Assembly (NCBI GenBank): GCA_045602025.1
Contig: JAZSAT010000044.1
Span: 1-16,666 of the forward strand
Direction of reading: 5' to 3'
Origin: RGIG5579 sp045602025
GTDB lineage: Bacteria; Bacillota; Clostridia; Oscillospirales; SIG627
Length of the DNA: 16,666 nt
Position numbers and translations under genes: made by a program
Notes under the pieces: generated by a model
Database searches by the model: none
Seen by the model: the letters and a program-made list of their open reading frames with translations, nothing else
What the model was told of the DNA's origin: nothing
Shown here: positions 1-7,083 of the stretch, one piece after another
How the letters are laid out: each line of letters starts with the position of its first letter
Numbering within the stretch: position 1 is the stretch's first letter

Positions 1-8
1 TATTCATT

Positions 9-1922
9 ATGATAGTGCCTATGAAAAAAGTGTCTCTTATTATTAGAGAAAATAAAAAGGATGAAACGCTGAAAAAGCTTCGTAAATTAGGAATTGTCCA
101 CATTGAGATAGCGGAAGGTTCAGGCGAGCGACTCACCTCGCTCCGAGAACGAATGGCTTTACTTGAAAGTGCAATCTTTACGATTGGCAAAGGTAAAAAT
201 GTAGAGCCAAAAGATGTGAGCCCTGCAGAAGCTTTGTCCGTTGCAACGAAAATCCAAGCCCTTGATGCGGAGAAAAAACAGTGTCAGGCAGAGCGAATTG
301 CACTCAGCTCCGAGCTCGACCGCTTAAAAATTTGGGGCGATATTGATCCAAGCAGCATAAGCGATTTGGAATCAAAAGGTTATGAGATATCCTTTTACGA
401 GATGCCAAAGGCTGAATATGAGCTGCTTGCCGAGAGCATTAAAACCGTTCGAATTGATGCAACAAAATCAACGGTGAGATTTATGATGCTTAAATCCAAA
501 AAGGAAGAGCTTGATGAAGCGATTGCATCACTGAATGCGTACCGTTTGGCATTACCGCAGCTTTCTACAAGCAAGATGAGGCAGCGTCTTTCGGAGCTTG
601 GCACTCGTATAGACAAAATCGACGAAACGATTTTCTCCTATGCCTGTTATGTTGAAAGCATGAAAAGAGCCATTGGAGCTGCCGAAAAGGAAATTGAATT
701 TGAAACCTATGCTACGGGTATGGCAGATGAAAATTTAACACCCGAAAACGAGGCACCGCTTTCCGTTTCCTATTTCACCGGCTATATAGAGGCTGAAAAT
801 CTGGATAGACTCAAGCAAACTGCTCAAAGCAATTCGTGGGGACTTCTCGTGGAAGAGCCAAAAACAGAGGATCATGTTCCTACCAAACTAAAAAACAACA
901 AGTTTATTAGTCTTATTTATCCGCTAACTGACTTTTTAGGAACCGTTCCCGGATATTTTGAGTATGACATTTCGGGATGGTTTTTGGCGTTTATTCTCAT
1001 CTTCTTCGGCATAATTTTCGGCGATGGAGGATACGGATTGCTCATTTGTGCAGCCGCGGCAATTCCGATTATAAAATCGCTTATCGCAAAAAAGCAGATT
1101 TCACCTATGTTTTTACTTGTAGGACTGTTCGGGCTTTCAACTGTTCTATGGGGAACGCTTACTTGCACTTGGTTCGGACTTTCTCCGGAACAGTTGCCCG
1201 GTTGGCTAAAGAGCTTATCCATACCGGTAATTTCAAATGTGTATGCCGATAAGATATGGTATCCGTTTTGGACCAATGGCGCCGCAGGACTTACTACGGC
1301 TCAAAATCTGCAGATATTCTGCTTCTCATTGGCACTGATCCAGCTTACGGTTGCGCATATAAAAGGCTTCTTACGGAACAAACGGTCAATAAAAATGCTT
1401 GGTGATATCGGCTCGATCCTACAGCTTTTAGGTATTTATTATTTAGTGCTGAGCCTGGTTGTAAATGCTGAAGTGTTCAGTTTTGGACTTGTTATCGGCG
1501 GCATTCCCATAGGAACGCTTGCTGTTTCACTGATAGGAATCGGGTTTGCCCTGAGTTTTGTTTTTTCAAACTACGAAGGCAGCATAATGAAATCCATACT
1601 TTCAAGTCTTACCAATATTGTGTCGGTTTTGCTTGGTGTGGTAAATGTGTTTTCGGATATCGTTTCGTATATACGACTTTGGGCTGTCGGCCTTGCAGGT
1701 GCAGCAATCTCTGCTACCGTTAATGAACTCGCAGGGCCTTTGCTTGGCAATTTTATGTTTATGATACTTGCCATCATTTTATTGGTGTTTGGTCACGGGC
1801 TGAATATGATTTTAAACATTCTTTCCGTTATCGTTCACGGAATCAGACTTAACACCTTGGAATTTTCCTCGCATTTGGATATGTCATGGAGTGGGCATAA
1901 ATTTAAACCATTTGAAGAATAA
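9..1922 (+). CDS. ntpI: V-type ATP synthase subunit I (membrane stator, a-subunit homologue)
   Basis: This is the static membrane subunit of a bacterial V/A-type rotary ATPase. It supports the peripheral stalk and forms the ion half-channels against the rotor ring. The 637-residue length fits the family. Residues 1 to about 300 are soluble, charged and coiled-coil rich; from about residue 310 there are 7 or 8 hydrophobic segments. Visible family marks are FGDGGYG (residues 337-343), SYIRLWAVGLA with R556 as the likely essential arginine facing the rotor carboxylate, and a C-terminal GHGLN...VHGIRLN...EF block. The start MIVPMKK matches usual family N-termini, but the ribosome binding site would lie before position 1, so the start is likely rather than proven. 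ntpK follows after 21 bases. No catalytic A, B, C, D, E or F subunit is downstream, so these are inferred to lie upstream. Confidence 0.95.
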   Translation: MIVPMKKVSLIIRENKKDETLKKLRKLGIVHIEIAEGSGERLTSLRERMALLESAIFTIGKGKNVEPKDVSPAEALSVATKIQALDAEKKQCQAERIALSSELDRLKIWGDIDPSSISDLESKGYEISFYEMPKAEYELLAESIKTVRIDATKSTVRFMMLKSKKEELDEAIASLNAYRLALPQLSTSKMRQRLSELGTRIDKIDETIFSYACYVESMKRAIGAAEKEIEFETYATGMADENLTPENEAPLSVSYFTGYIEAENLDRLKQTAQSNSWGLLVEEPKTEDHVPTKLKNNKFISLIYPLTDFLGTVPGYFEYDISGWFLAFILIFFGIIFGDGGYGLLICAAAAIPIIKSLIAKKQISPMFLLVGLFGLSTVLWGTLTCTWFGLSPEQLPGWLKSLSIPVISNVYADKIWYPFWTNGAAGLTTAQNLQIFCFSLALIQLTVAHIKGFLRNKRSIKMLGDIGSILQLLGIYYLVLSLVVNAEVFSFGLVIGGIPIGTLAVSLIGIGFALSFVFSNYEGSIMKSILSSLTNIVSVLLGVVNVFSDIVSYIRLWAVGLAGAAISATVNELAGPLLGNFMFMILAIILLVFGHGLNMILNILSVIVHGIRLNTLEFSSHLDMSWSGHKFKPFEE

Positions 1923-1943
1923 ATTGATTAAAGGAGAATCATT

Positions 1944-2369
1944 ATGAATTTAGGATTATTAGCAACTGCTTTGGCAATGGGTATTGCTGCAATCGGCTCG
2001 GCAATCGGTATTGGTATTGCCGGTCAGGCTTCAATCGGTGCTTGGAAAAAGTGTTATATGAGCAACAAGGCAGCACCGTTTATTCTTACTGTTTTCGCAG
2101 GTGCGCCTCTTACACAGACCATCTACGGTTTTCTTTTGATGCAGCAGATGAAGGGCTCTTCTGCTGACCCTGCTTTTTTGCTCGGTCTCGGAATTGCATC
2201 CAGTGTAGCAATGGCTTTTTCAGCTGTTTTTCAGGGCAAGGCCGGCGCCGCAGGTGCAGATGCTTTAGCTGAAACAGGAAAAGGCTTTTCGCAGTATATT
2301 ACTGTTGTCGGTCTTTGCGAAACCGTTGCGTTATTCGCGCTCGTTTTCAGCATGGTAGCATTAGGATAA
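1944..2369 (+). CDS. ntpK: V-type ATP synthase subunit K (proteolipid rotor ring, Na+-type ligands)
   Basis: This is the rotor-ring proteolipid of the V-type ATPase: 141 residues, four hydrophobic helices in two hairpins, glycine-rich near the N-terminus. The ligands known for the Enterococcus hirae Na+-binding NtpK all have counterparts: T57-Q58 in helix 2 (PLTQTIYG), Q97 in helix 3 (FQGKAGAAG) and the ion-carrying glutamate E126 in helix 4 (CETVALFAL). The ring therefore probably carries Na+, which is an inference from motif matching. Only one of the two hairpins has the glutamate, as is usual for this family. The start has a clear AAAGGAG site 8 bases upstream. The gene sits 21 bases after ntpI and one base before the potassium transporter gene, so it is clearly part of the same operon. 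Confidence 0.96.
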   Translation: MNLGLLATALAMGIAAIGSAIGIGIAGQASIGAWKKCYMSNKAAPFILTVFAGAPLTQTIYGFLLMQQMKGSSADPAFLLGLGIASSVAMAFSAVFQGKAGAAGADALAETGKGFSQYITVVGLCETVALFALVFSMVALG

Positions 2370-2370
2370 T

Positions 2371-3729
2371 ATGAGAAAGCAACGACCTCCGGTATCTACA
2401 ACGCATATCATTTTGCTGAGCTTCTTAACAGTGATATTGATAGGTGCACTGTTGCTTTCTCTTCCCGTGAGTTCAGCCGATGGAAAACCGGCCTCGTTTT
2501 TAGACGCACTTTTCACCGCAACCACCTCCACCTGTGTTACGGGATTGGTAGTAACTCCGACCGTTTCCTCTTGGAGTGTTTTCGGGCAGATCGTAATTTT
2601 AATACTGATTCAGATCGGCGGTCTCGGCGTTATTACCATTATGTCGGGACTGATGATACTTCTGCACAGGAAAATGGGTATCAGCGACCATTTACTTATT
2701 CAAGATGCCTTCAATCTTAATACAATGTCTGGCCTTGCCAAGTTTGTTAAGAATGTGCTGTTCGGTACTCTGATCATCGAAGGACTCGGTGCTCTTCTGT
2801 ATATGCTCGTGTTTATCCCGGAATTCGGTGCTAAAGGCATATGGATATCGGTATTTAATTCAGTTTCTGCCTTTTGCAACGCAGGTATTGATATCATTGC
2901 AGAAAACAGTCTTTTTAATTACGCCGCAAATCCCTTAATCAACACCGTAACCTCCGTGCTCATCATTCTCGGAGGTCTTGGATATATCGTATGGTGGGAT
3001 GTGCTTCGTGTTATTAAGAGCCGGTCAAAAAAGAATCGCAGAATATTCAGGCACCTTACCCTGCACTCAAAAATTGCAATTACGGTTACAGCAGGACTTA
3101 TTCTAACCGGCGCAATCCTCATCTTTATTTTCGAATACAAAAACCCATTAACCATTGGAGAAATGTCCCTTTTTGATAAAATCCAGGTATCCTTCTTCCA
3201 ATCAGTTACAACAAGAACAGCAGGCTTTGCTTCTGTTCCGCAAGAAAATTTAACAAACGCCTCTGCTGCAATATCTATTATCCTAATGCTCATCGGCGGC
3301 TCTCCCGTGGGAACGGCGGGTGGTATGAAAACCGTAACCATTGCCGTCCTGATCTGTTCGGCGCTTGCTACGATCCGCAATAAAAACAGCGCCACTATGT
3401 TTGGCCGCCGTATTTCTGAGGCATCTATAAAAAAAGCAGTTGCCGTGGCAATAACATTTCTTATAATATGCTCCGCATCAACCATACTCTTGATGGCAAC
3501 AAGCAATGCATCCGCCCTTGATGTGGTCTATGAAACTGTCAGCGCGACGGCAACTGTCGGTCTTTCAAGAAATCTGACGGCAACACTTAACACATTCGGA
3601 AAACTCATTATCACAGCAACCATGTATTTCGGCAGAGTCGGTCCCATCTCCCTTGCAATGGCACTTGGCAGCAAAAACGAAAGTCAAAATGTGATTTCCG
3701 AGCCAACGGAAGATATTAGTATAGGATAA
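2371..3729 (+). CDS. ktrB: Potassium uptake channel subunit, KtrB/NtpJ type (TrkH superfamily)
   Basis: This is the membrane pore subunit of a Ktr-type K+ (often Na+-dependent) uptake system. The 452-residue length fits KtrB/NtpJ. Four membrane-pore-membrane repeats are visible, each with its filter glycine: G58 in TSTCVTGL, G172 in SAFCNAG, G285 in TTRTAGF and G397 in ATATVGLS. The loop before helix M3 has GGSPVGTAGGMK, and the C-terminus carries the KtrB-like MYFGRVGPISLA. The start codon lies one base after the ntpK stop. The only upstream site is a weak AGGA inside the ntpK end, so translation is probably coupled to ntpK. In Enterococcus hirae the homologue NtpJ is likewise the tail gene of the V-ATPase operon. 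The ktrA partner follows. TrkH proper is less likely, because a distinct trkH lies at 10868. Confidence 0.93.
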   Translation: MRKQRPPVSTTHIILLSFLTVILIGALLLSLPVSSADGKPASFLDALFTATTSTCVTGLVVTPTVSSWSVFGQIVILILIQIGGLGVITIMSGLMILLHRKMGISDHLLIQDAFNLNTMSGLAKFVKNVLFGTLIIEGLGALLYMLVFIPEFGAKGIWISVFNSVSAFCNAGIDIIAENSLFNYAANPLINTVTSVLIILGGLGYIVWWDVLRVIKSRSKKNRRIFRHLTLHSKIAITVTAGLILTGAILIFIFEYKNPLTIGEMSLFDKIQVSFFQSVTTRTAGFASVPQENLTNASAAISIILMLIGGSPVGTAGGMKTVTIAVLICSALATIRNKNSATMFGRRISEASIKKAVAVAITFLIICSASTILLMATSNASALDVVYETVSATATVGLSRNLTATLNTFGKLIITATMYFGRVGPISLAMALGSKNESQNVISEPTEDISIG

Positions 3730-3739
3730 GGAGAAGATT

Positions 3740-4393
3740 ATGAAAGCTAAGAAAACATACGCAGTGTTTGGACTCGGAAGATACGGTACAGCCGTGGCAA
3801 GAGAGCTTGTAGAAAACGGTATGGAGGTTATCGCCGTAGATACCGATCAACGGATTGTCAACGATGCAGCCGCCTTTCTGCCCATTTGCAAGTGCGCCGA
3901 TGTAACCGATGCAGAAGTCATCTCCCGCCTTGGCATTAGCAACATTGATACCGTTATCATTTGTATGGCGAGCAATCTTGAGGCGAGTGTAATGGCAGTC
4001 ACGCTGTGCAAGGAGGCGGGTGCCAAGACCGTTATTGCAAAATGCGCCAACGAGATGCAGCAAAAAATATTGCTTCGTGTAGGCGCGGATCAGGTGGTTT
4101 TTCCCGAGAATGAGTCGGGCGTCCGCCTTGCAAAAAATCTCTTAAGTTCCGGCTTTATCGATATAATCTCTCTATCAAAGGATGTGTCTATTGTGGAGAT
4201 CGATGTAAAGAACGAATGGTGCGGCAAAAATCTAATCGAATTAAATCTCCGCAAAAAATACGGTTTTAATATCGTCGCCATTAAGAAGGGCGAAAAAGTA
4301 ACTGTAAACATCAATCCCGAACAGGTGCTTGATGCGGAAAGTGTTCTGATCGTAATCGCAAATACTGCAAATTTAGGAAATTTCAAATCATAA
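3740..4393 (+). CDS. ktrA: KtrA-type RCK regulatory subunit of K+ uptake
   Basis: This is the cytosolic gating subunit that assembles as an RCK ring on KtrB and responds to bound nucleotide. Its 217 residues are the size of a single-RCK KtrA. The Rossmann nucleotide site is GLGRYG (residues 11-16), with acidic D34 closing strand 2 (EVIAVDTD). An RCK-C (TrkA-C) domain occupies about residues 135-215. In many Bacillota the RCK-C domain of KtrA is a c-di-AMP receptor; whether that holds here cannot be read from the sequence. The start has a strong AAGGAGA site that overlaps the ktrB stop region, 10 bases after ktrB, so both are in one operon. It appears to be the last gene of the ntpI-ntpK-ktrB-ktrA transcript visible here. 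Confidence 0.94.
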   Translation: MKAKKTYAVFGLGRYGTAVARELVENGMEVIAVDTDQRIVNDAAAFLPICKCADVTDAEVISRLGISNIDTVIICMASNLEASVMAVTLCKEAGAKTVIAKCANEMQQKILLRVGADQVVFPENESGVRLAKNLLSSGFIDIISLSKDVSIVEIDVKNEWCGKNLIELNLRKKYGFNIVAIKKGEKVTVNINPEQVLDAESVLIVIANTANLGNFKS

Positions 4394-4426
4394 ACACCCG
4401 CCAAGCGAGTCGGTATGATTACTTAT

Positions 4427-4560
4427 CAAAGGAAAACGCCTCTGTATCCTTTTTGTAAAAGCATTGGCCCGAGATCGGACATGGAAAAGTATTTTTTCCA
4501 GCCTTTGTTGTACCGAAATCTCATTAGAGCCTGAGCTCTGTGCTCTGCAGAAGGCTGTTT
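4427..4560 (+). terminator. Weak terminator candidates after ktrA
   Basis: The 200 bases after ktrA have no gene on either strand. Two modest hairpins could end the plus-strand transcript. The first pairs AAAGGA (4428-4433) with TCCTTT (4447-4452) and is followed by TTG. The second pairs AGCCT plus GAGC (4528-4536) with GCTC (4542-4545) and, after a 6-base bulge, AGGCT (4552-4556), followed by GTTTT. Neither is strong. The strong hairpin just beyond is better placed for the opposite strand but may also stop plus transcripts. Confidence 0.3.
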
Positions 4561-4590
4561 TCAGCGTTAACCTCCCATCCCCTTATAAGA

Positions 4591-4627
4591 CAAAAAGGCG
4601 GCAGGGAGAGAATCTCCCTGCCGCCTT
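4591..4627 (-). terminator. Rho-independent terminator of the MATE-nifX-like operon
   Basis: A perfect 15-bp inverted repeat (4595-4609 against 4613-4627, 3-base loop) is GC-rich in its core, with GGCGGCAGGGAG in one arm. Read on the minus strand it ends in CCTTTTTG, and it begins 5 bases after the stop codon of the minus-strand gene. The plus-strand side has only CTTCTTCTT, so it works best for the minus operon. Confidence 0.9.
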
Positions 4628-4631
4628 CTTC

Positions 4632-5024
4632 TTAGTGGCAATTATGTCCGCAACTGTGGTCTCCGCAGGTGTGACCTTCGCCGTGATGGTCGTGGTGATC
4701 GCACTTTACATTTGGATTAAATCCAAGCGTACCGCCGAGCAACGCTTCCACTGCGCCATCACAGGGGCCGCTGACTCCGCCGTAAAGCTTAATACCGGCC
4801 TGGGCAAGTGCCATCTGCGCACCGCCGCCGATGCCGCCGCAAATAAGAGCATCTACACCGAGTGAAGAAAGTAGTCCTGCAAGTGCTCCGTGACCGTTGC
4901 CTTTGGTCTCTACCACTTCGCTATCGGTTATTTTCCCATGCTCTGCGGTATAAATCTTAAACTGTTCAGTATGACCGAAGTGCTGAAAAATCTGTCCGTT
5001 TTCGTAAGTTACTGCAATTTTCAT
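4632..5024 (-). CDS. NifX/NifB-C-like dinitrogenase Fe-Mo cofactor family protein with His/Cys-rich tail
   Basis: This 130-residue single-domain protein belongs to the dinitrogenase iron-molybdenum cofactor biosynthesis (NifX/NafY/NifB C-terminal) superfamily. It has the usual MKIAVTYENG opening, FGHTEQFKIY (16-25), a GALAGLLSSLGVDALICGG region and the glycine-rich GGAQMALAQAGIKLYGG. Stand-alone members in anaerobes without nitrogenase are thought to bind metal or Fe-S clusters, and their roles are mostly unknown. The last 23 residues hold 8 His and 4 Cys (C108 to H130), a likely metal-binding tail beyond the domain. The start overlaps the stop of the upstream MATE gene as ATGA, with AAAGGAG inside the end of that gene, so the two are translationally coupled. 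No nif genes are in the window, so a nitrogenase role is not implied. Confidence 0.85.
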   Translation of the reverse strand: MKIAVTYENGQIFQHFGHTEQFKIYTAEHGKITDSEVVETKGNGHGALAGLLSSLGVDALICGGIGGGAQMALAQAGIKLYGGVSGPCDGAVEALLGGTLGFNPNVKCDHHDHHGEGHTCGDHSCGHNCH

Positions 5025-6406
5025 TGTACTGTCTCCTTTGAATTTTCTATTGTTAAAAACTTTAATGCCTTCTTAAATTGAACAGCAAAAAGAATAGCGG
5101 TAAAGGTTACGGCTATCACATCGGCAACAGGCTCTGCCGTATAAACGCCCATTGTCTTATCTGCTATCAATTGCGGCATGATGTAAATCAGCGGCAAAAG
5201 CAAAACAAACTTACGAACAATGGCAACGATAATGGAACAAGGCGCATTACCGATAGAAACAAAGGTCATCTGGCAAGCAATCTGAATACCGAAAATGCAC
5301 ATCACACCGCAATAGATCCGAAGCGCCGTTGCAGTAAATTCAATAAGCGCATTGTCAGGCGTGAATATCCCTGCAAACATTTGCGGGGACAGCATAATAA
5401 CTCCCCAGATAGCAAAGGAGTAAGTAAGCCAGGATATAAGTAAAAGCCGAAAGGTTTTTTTAACACGCTCGGTGTTTTTCGCACCGTAGTTATAACTCAA
5501 TATCGGTTGTGCGCCCTGCGCAATACCTTGCATCGGAAGCATGGCAAACTGCATCACACTTGTGAGAATAGTCATCGCGCCAACGGCAATGTCTCCCCCG
5601 TATTTAAGTAGCGAAGAATTGAAACAGACTGAAATCACGCTTTCGCTGCTTTGCATAATAAAGGTTGCTGTTCCGAGAGCAATGCAAGGAAAAACAAGTT
5701 TACCGTCTATGTGAAGATTATGCTTTTTGAGTTTTAAATAAGTTTTCTTTCCGCAAAGGAACAGAAGCACCCATACACAAGAAATGGCTTGTGAAAGGAT
5801 GGTAGCAAGTGCCGCGCCTTTAACACCCATCTTTAAGCCGAAAATAAATATCGGATCGAGAATAATATTGCTGACAGCACCGATCAGCACTGTGATCATA
5901 CTGATTTTGGTGTAGCCCTGCGCGGTGATAAATGCACCCATACCAAGCGTCAACTGAACAAATACTGTGCCGATCGCATAGATGTTCATATAATCGGTAG
6001 CATAACCGATGGTATTCCCGCTGGCACCGAATGTCAAAAGTAAATCTTTGCTCCAAATCAACAAAACGGCAGTCAGAACAGCAGAAATAATAATCTGCAA
6101 AGAAAAGCATCCGCCCATTATTTTTTCAGCAGAATCATTATCGCCCTTGCCCATCGAGATAGATGCCTTCGGCGCACCACCCGAGGCGATCAGCGCCGCA
6201 AATGCCGAGATGATCATAATAATCGGCATACACACGCCGACCCCCGTCAGTGCAAGGCTTCCGTCTCCGGGGATATGACCGATATAGATACGGACATCGA
6301 TATTGTATAACATATTAATAAGTTGGGCTACCACCGTCGGTACTGCCAATTGAAACAGAAGTCTGCCGATCGGCGATGTGCCGAGCATTTCTTTGTTATC
6401 GCTCAT
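5021..6406 (-). CDS. MATE-family multidrug/cation exporter
   Basis: This is a multi-pass inner-membrane transporter of the MATE (multidrug and toxic compound extrusion) family, an antiporter normally driven by Na+ or H+. The 461 residues are predicted to form about 12 helices. Family marks include the N-terminal SPIGRLLFQLAVPTVVAQLINMLYN segment in two parts (residues 11-19 and 20-35), ALTGVGVCMPIIM, GGAPKASI, and a matching second half with GAMTILTSVMQF, GIAQGAQPILSYNYGA and a fairly short C-terminus. The start at 6406 is chosen because GGAGAG lies 5 bases upstream; a longer reading from 6439 has no such site. At residues 35-39 the sequence is NIDVR where relatives usually have NIVDR, moving the conserved helix-1 acid by one place. 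The substrate cannot be told. It is co-translated with the His/Cys-rich NifX-like protein. Confidence 0.93.
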   Translation of the reverse strand: MSDNKEMLGTSPIGRLLFQLAVPTVVAQLINMLYNIDVRIYIGHIPGDGSLALTGVGVCMPIIMIISAFAALIASGGAPKASISMGKGDNDSAEKIMGGCFSLQIIISAVLTAVLLIWSKDLLLTFGASGNTIGYATDYMNIYAIGTVFVQLTLGMGAFITAQGYTKISMITVLIGAVSNIILDPIFIFGLKMGVKGAALATILSQAISCVWVLLFLCGKKTYLKLKKHNLHIDGKLVFPCIALGTATFIMQSSESVISVCFNSSLLKYGGDIAVGAMTILTSVMQFAMLPMQGIAQGAQPILSYNYGAKNTERVKKTFRLLLISWLTYSFAIWGVIMLSPQMFAGIFTPDNALIEFTATALRIYCGVMCIFGIQIACQMTFVSIGNAPCSIIVAIVRKFVLLLPLIYIMPQLIADKTMGVYTAEPVADVIAVTFTAILFAVQFKKALKFLTIENSKETVQ

Positions 6407-6441
6407 ATTTACTCTCCGTAGAATCAAAATCCGCAGCATAT

Positions 6442-6470
6442 ATTGTATAACATTTTACCGCAAAAGTAAA
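6442..6470 (-). promoter_or_regulatory. Promoter of the MATE operon
   Basis: On the minus strand there is a -35 TTTACT (6465-6470), a 17-base spacer and a -10 TACAAT (6442-6447). The predicted start lies about 30 bases before the MATE start codon. Four of 6 and 5 of 6 bases match the sigma-A consensus. Confidence 0.65.
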
Positions 6471-6767
6471 GCCGTTGGAGAATAGAAATGAAAAGTGAAT
6501 TTTCACCGACTTTTTACTTTTTTCTCCAAAATCTCATCTTTGGCAGTTCAATAAAAGCATCTGTCCCGGCATACAAAACAAAAAATCATGTCAGCTTATC
6601 AACAAACGGAAAAAATGCTTTTTTTTAGTTTAAGCAATTCGACAGAGGATGACAACAAAAGATACCGGAAGCAGAAAAACAACCAAAGGATTCCGGGTAA
6701 CAGAAAAATATGTGCATTACACATTGCAAAAAAAGCGGTTAACAACAGCGCAGGCTACCAAGAGTAA
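6471..6767. other. Gene-free A/T-rich interval between the MATE promoter and tRNA-Ser
   Basis: About 300 bases hold no convincing gene. The one open frame here (from 6649 on the plus strand) has no ribosome binding site and runs through the tRNA. There is a long imperfect hairpin: GGAGAA (6477-6482) with TTCTCC (6522-6527) and, inside it, AAAAGT (6491-6496) with ACTTTT (6509-6514). It lies just upstream of the MATE -35 element and might be an operator or the remnant of a terminator. Runs of A are common in the rest. I see nothing else I can name. Confidence 0.5.
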
Positions 6768-6798
6768 TAAAAAAACAACCGCAATCCTAAGATTGCGG
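6768..6798 (-). terminator. Terminator of tRNA-Ser
   Basis: A perfect 8-bp stem, CCGCAATC (6779-6786) with GATTGCGG (6791-6798) and a CTAA loop, is followed on the minus strand by TTGTTTTTTTATT. It starts 6 bases past the tRNA CCA end. The plus-strand side also has CTTTTTT, so it can act in both directions. Confidence 0.88.
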
Positions 6799-6804
6799 CT
6801 TTTT

Positions 6805-6893
6805 TGGCGCAGAGAGTGGGATTCGAACCCACGTGTGCTTTCGCACAAACTGATTTCGAGTCAGCCCCGTTATGACCACTTCGATATCTCTGC
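6805..6893 (-). tRNA. tRNA-Ser (anticodon CGA)
   Basis: This 89-base tRNA reads UCG codons. The acceptor stem GCAGAGA (5' end at 6893) pairs with TCTCTGC, followed by discriminator G and an encoded CCA (6805-6807). The anticodon stem pairs GCTGA with TCAGT around the loop CTCGAAA, giving anticodon CGA at 6856-6858. The long variable arm is GTGC-GAAA-GCAC, typical of a class II tRNA, and the T arm is GTGGG-TTCGAAT-CCCAC. The long arm, the anticodon and the G discriminator together identify serine. It is transcribed alone from its own promoter. Confidence 0.96.
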
Positions 6894-6932
6894 ACAGTTA
6901 ATCTTTCGCTCAATTTTTTCATCGGCTGGGAT

Positions 6933-6961
6933 AGTTTAACACAGAAGAAAAGCTTTGTCAA
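6933..6961 (-). promoter_or_regulatory. Promoter of tRNA-Ser
   Basis: On the minus strand a consensus -35 TTGACA (6956-6961) is followed after 17 bases by TAAACT (6933-6938). The predicted start is about 30 bases before the mature tRNA 5' end. Confidence 0.75.
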
Positions 6962-7007
6962 ACCTTTTACGAGAAAAGATTTTGTCCTTCTTTTTGTTTT
7001 TATTATA

Positions 7008-7070
7008 TTTGCCAAATTCTTTTTGGCAAAAAGGAATTAATTTCGGGTTTCTTCATCAGGATCCGAAATT
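7008..7070. promoter_or_regulatory. Two dyads upstream of the lrp promoter
   Basis: A perfect 9-bp inverted repeat, TTTGCCAAA (7008-7016) and TTTGGCAAA (7022-7030) with a 5-base gap, is followed by an 8-bp inverted repeat, AATTTCGG (7039-7046) and CCGAAATT (7063-7070). The second is followed by TTTTCGTTTTTTC. They lie 54-76 and 14-45 bases before the -35 box of the Lrp-family gene. They could be operators for autoregulation, or the second could be a terminator for stray plus-strand transcription. There is no upstream plus-strand gene nearby to need one. Confidence 0.4.
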
Positions 7071-7083
7071 TTTTCGTTTTTTC

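Noticed and set aside
2919..3506. 195-codon minus-strand frame opposite ktrB
   Set aside because: It is a shadow of the ktrB reading frame with no ribosome binding site and no domain features.
3730..4631. Cyclic di-AMP or other riboswitch for the potassium genes
   Set aside because: Both K+ operons start with very short leaders or inside other genes. No long structured leader is seen before ktrB or trkA.
4464..4865. Plus-strand open frame of 133 codons
   Set aside because: It reads through the strong terminator and antisense to the NifX-like gene, which has a clear family match, site and start. It has no recognisable domain.
4632..5024. Evidence for nitrogen fixation from a NifX/NifB-C domain
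   Set aside because: No nifHDK or other nif gene is in the window, and stand-alone members of this family are widespread in non-fixing anaerobes.
6407..6439. Longer N-terminus for the MATE protein (11 extra residues)
   Set aside because: GGAGAG sits directly before the internal ATG at 6406, and the extra part overlaps the predicted transcript start region.
6805..6893. tRNA-Ser as a proven attachment site of a mobile element
   Set aside because: No second copy of the tRNA 3' end and no integrase gene are present in the window.
6649..6939. Plus-strand open frame of 96 codons with WDSNPRV-like residues
   Set aside because: It has no ribosome binding site and runs through the antisense of tRNA-Ser; the WDSNPRV string is the familiar false translation of tRNA T arms.
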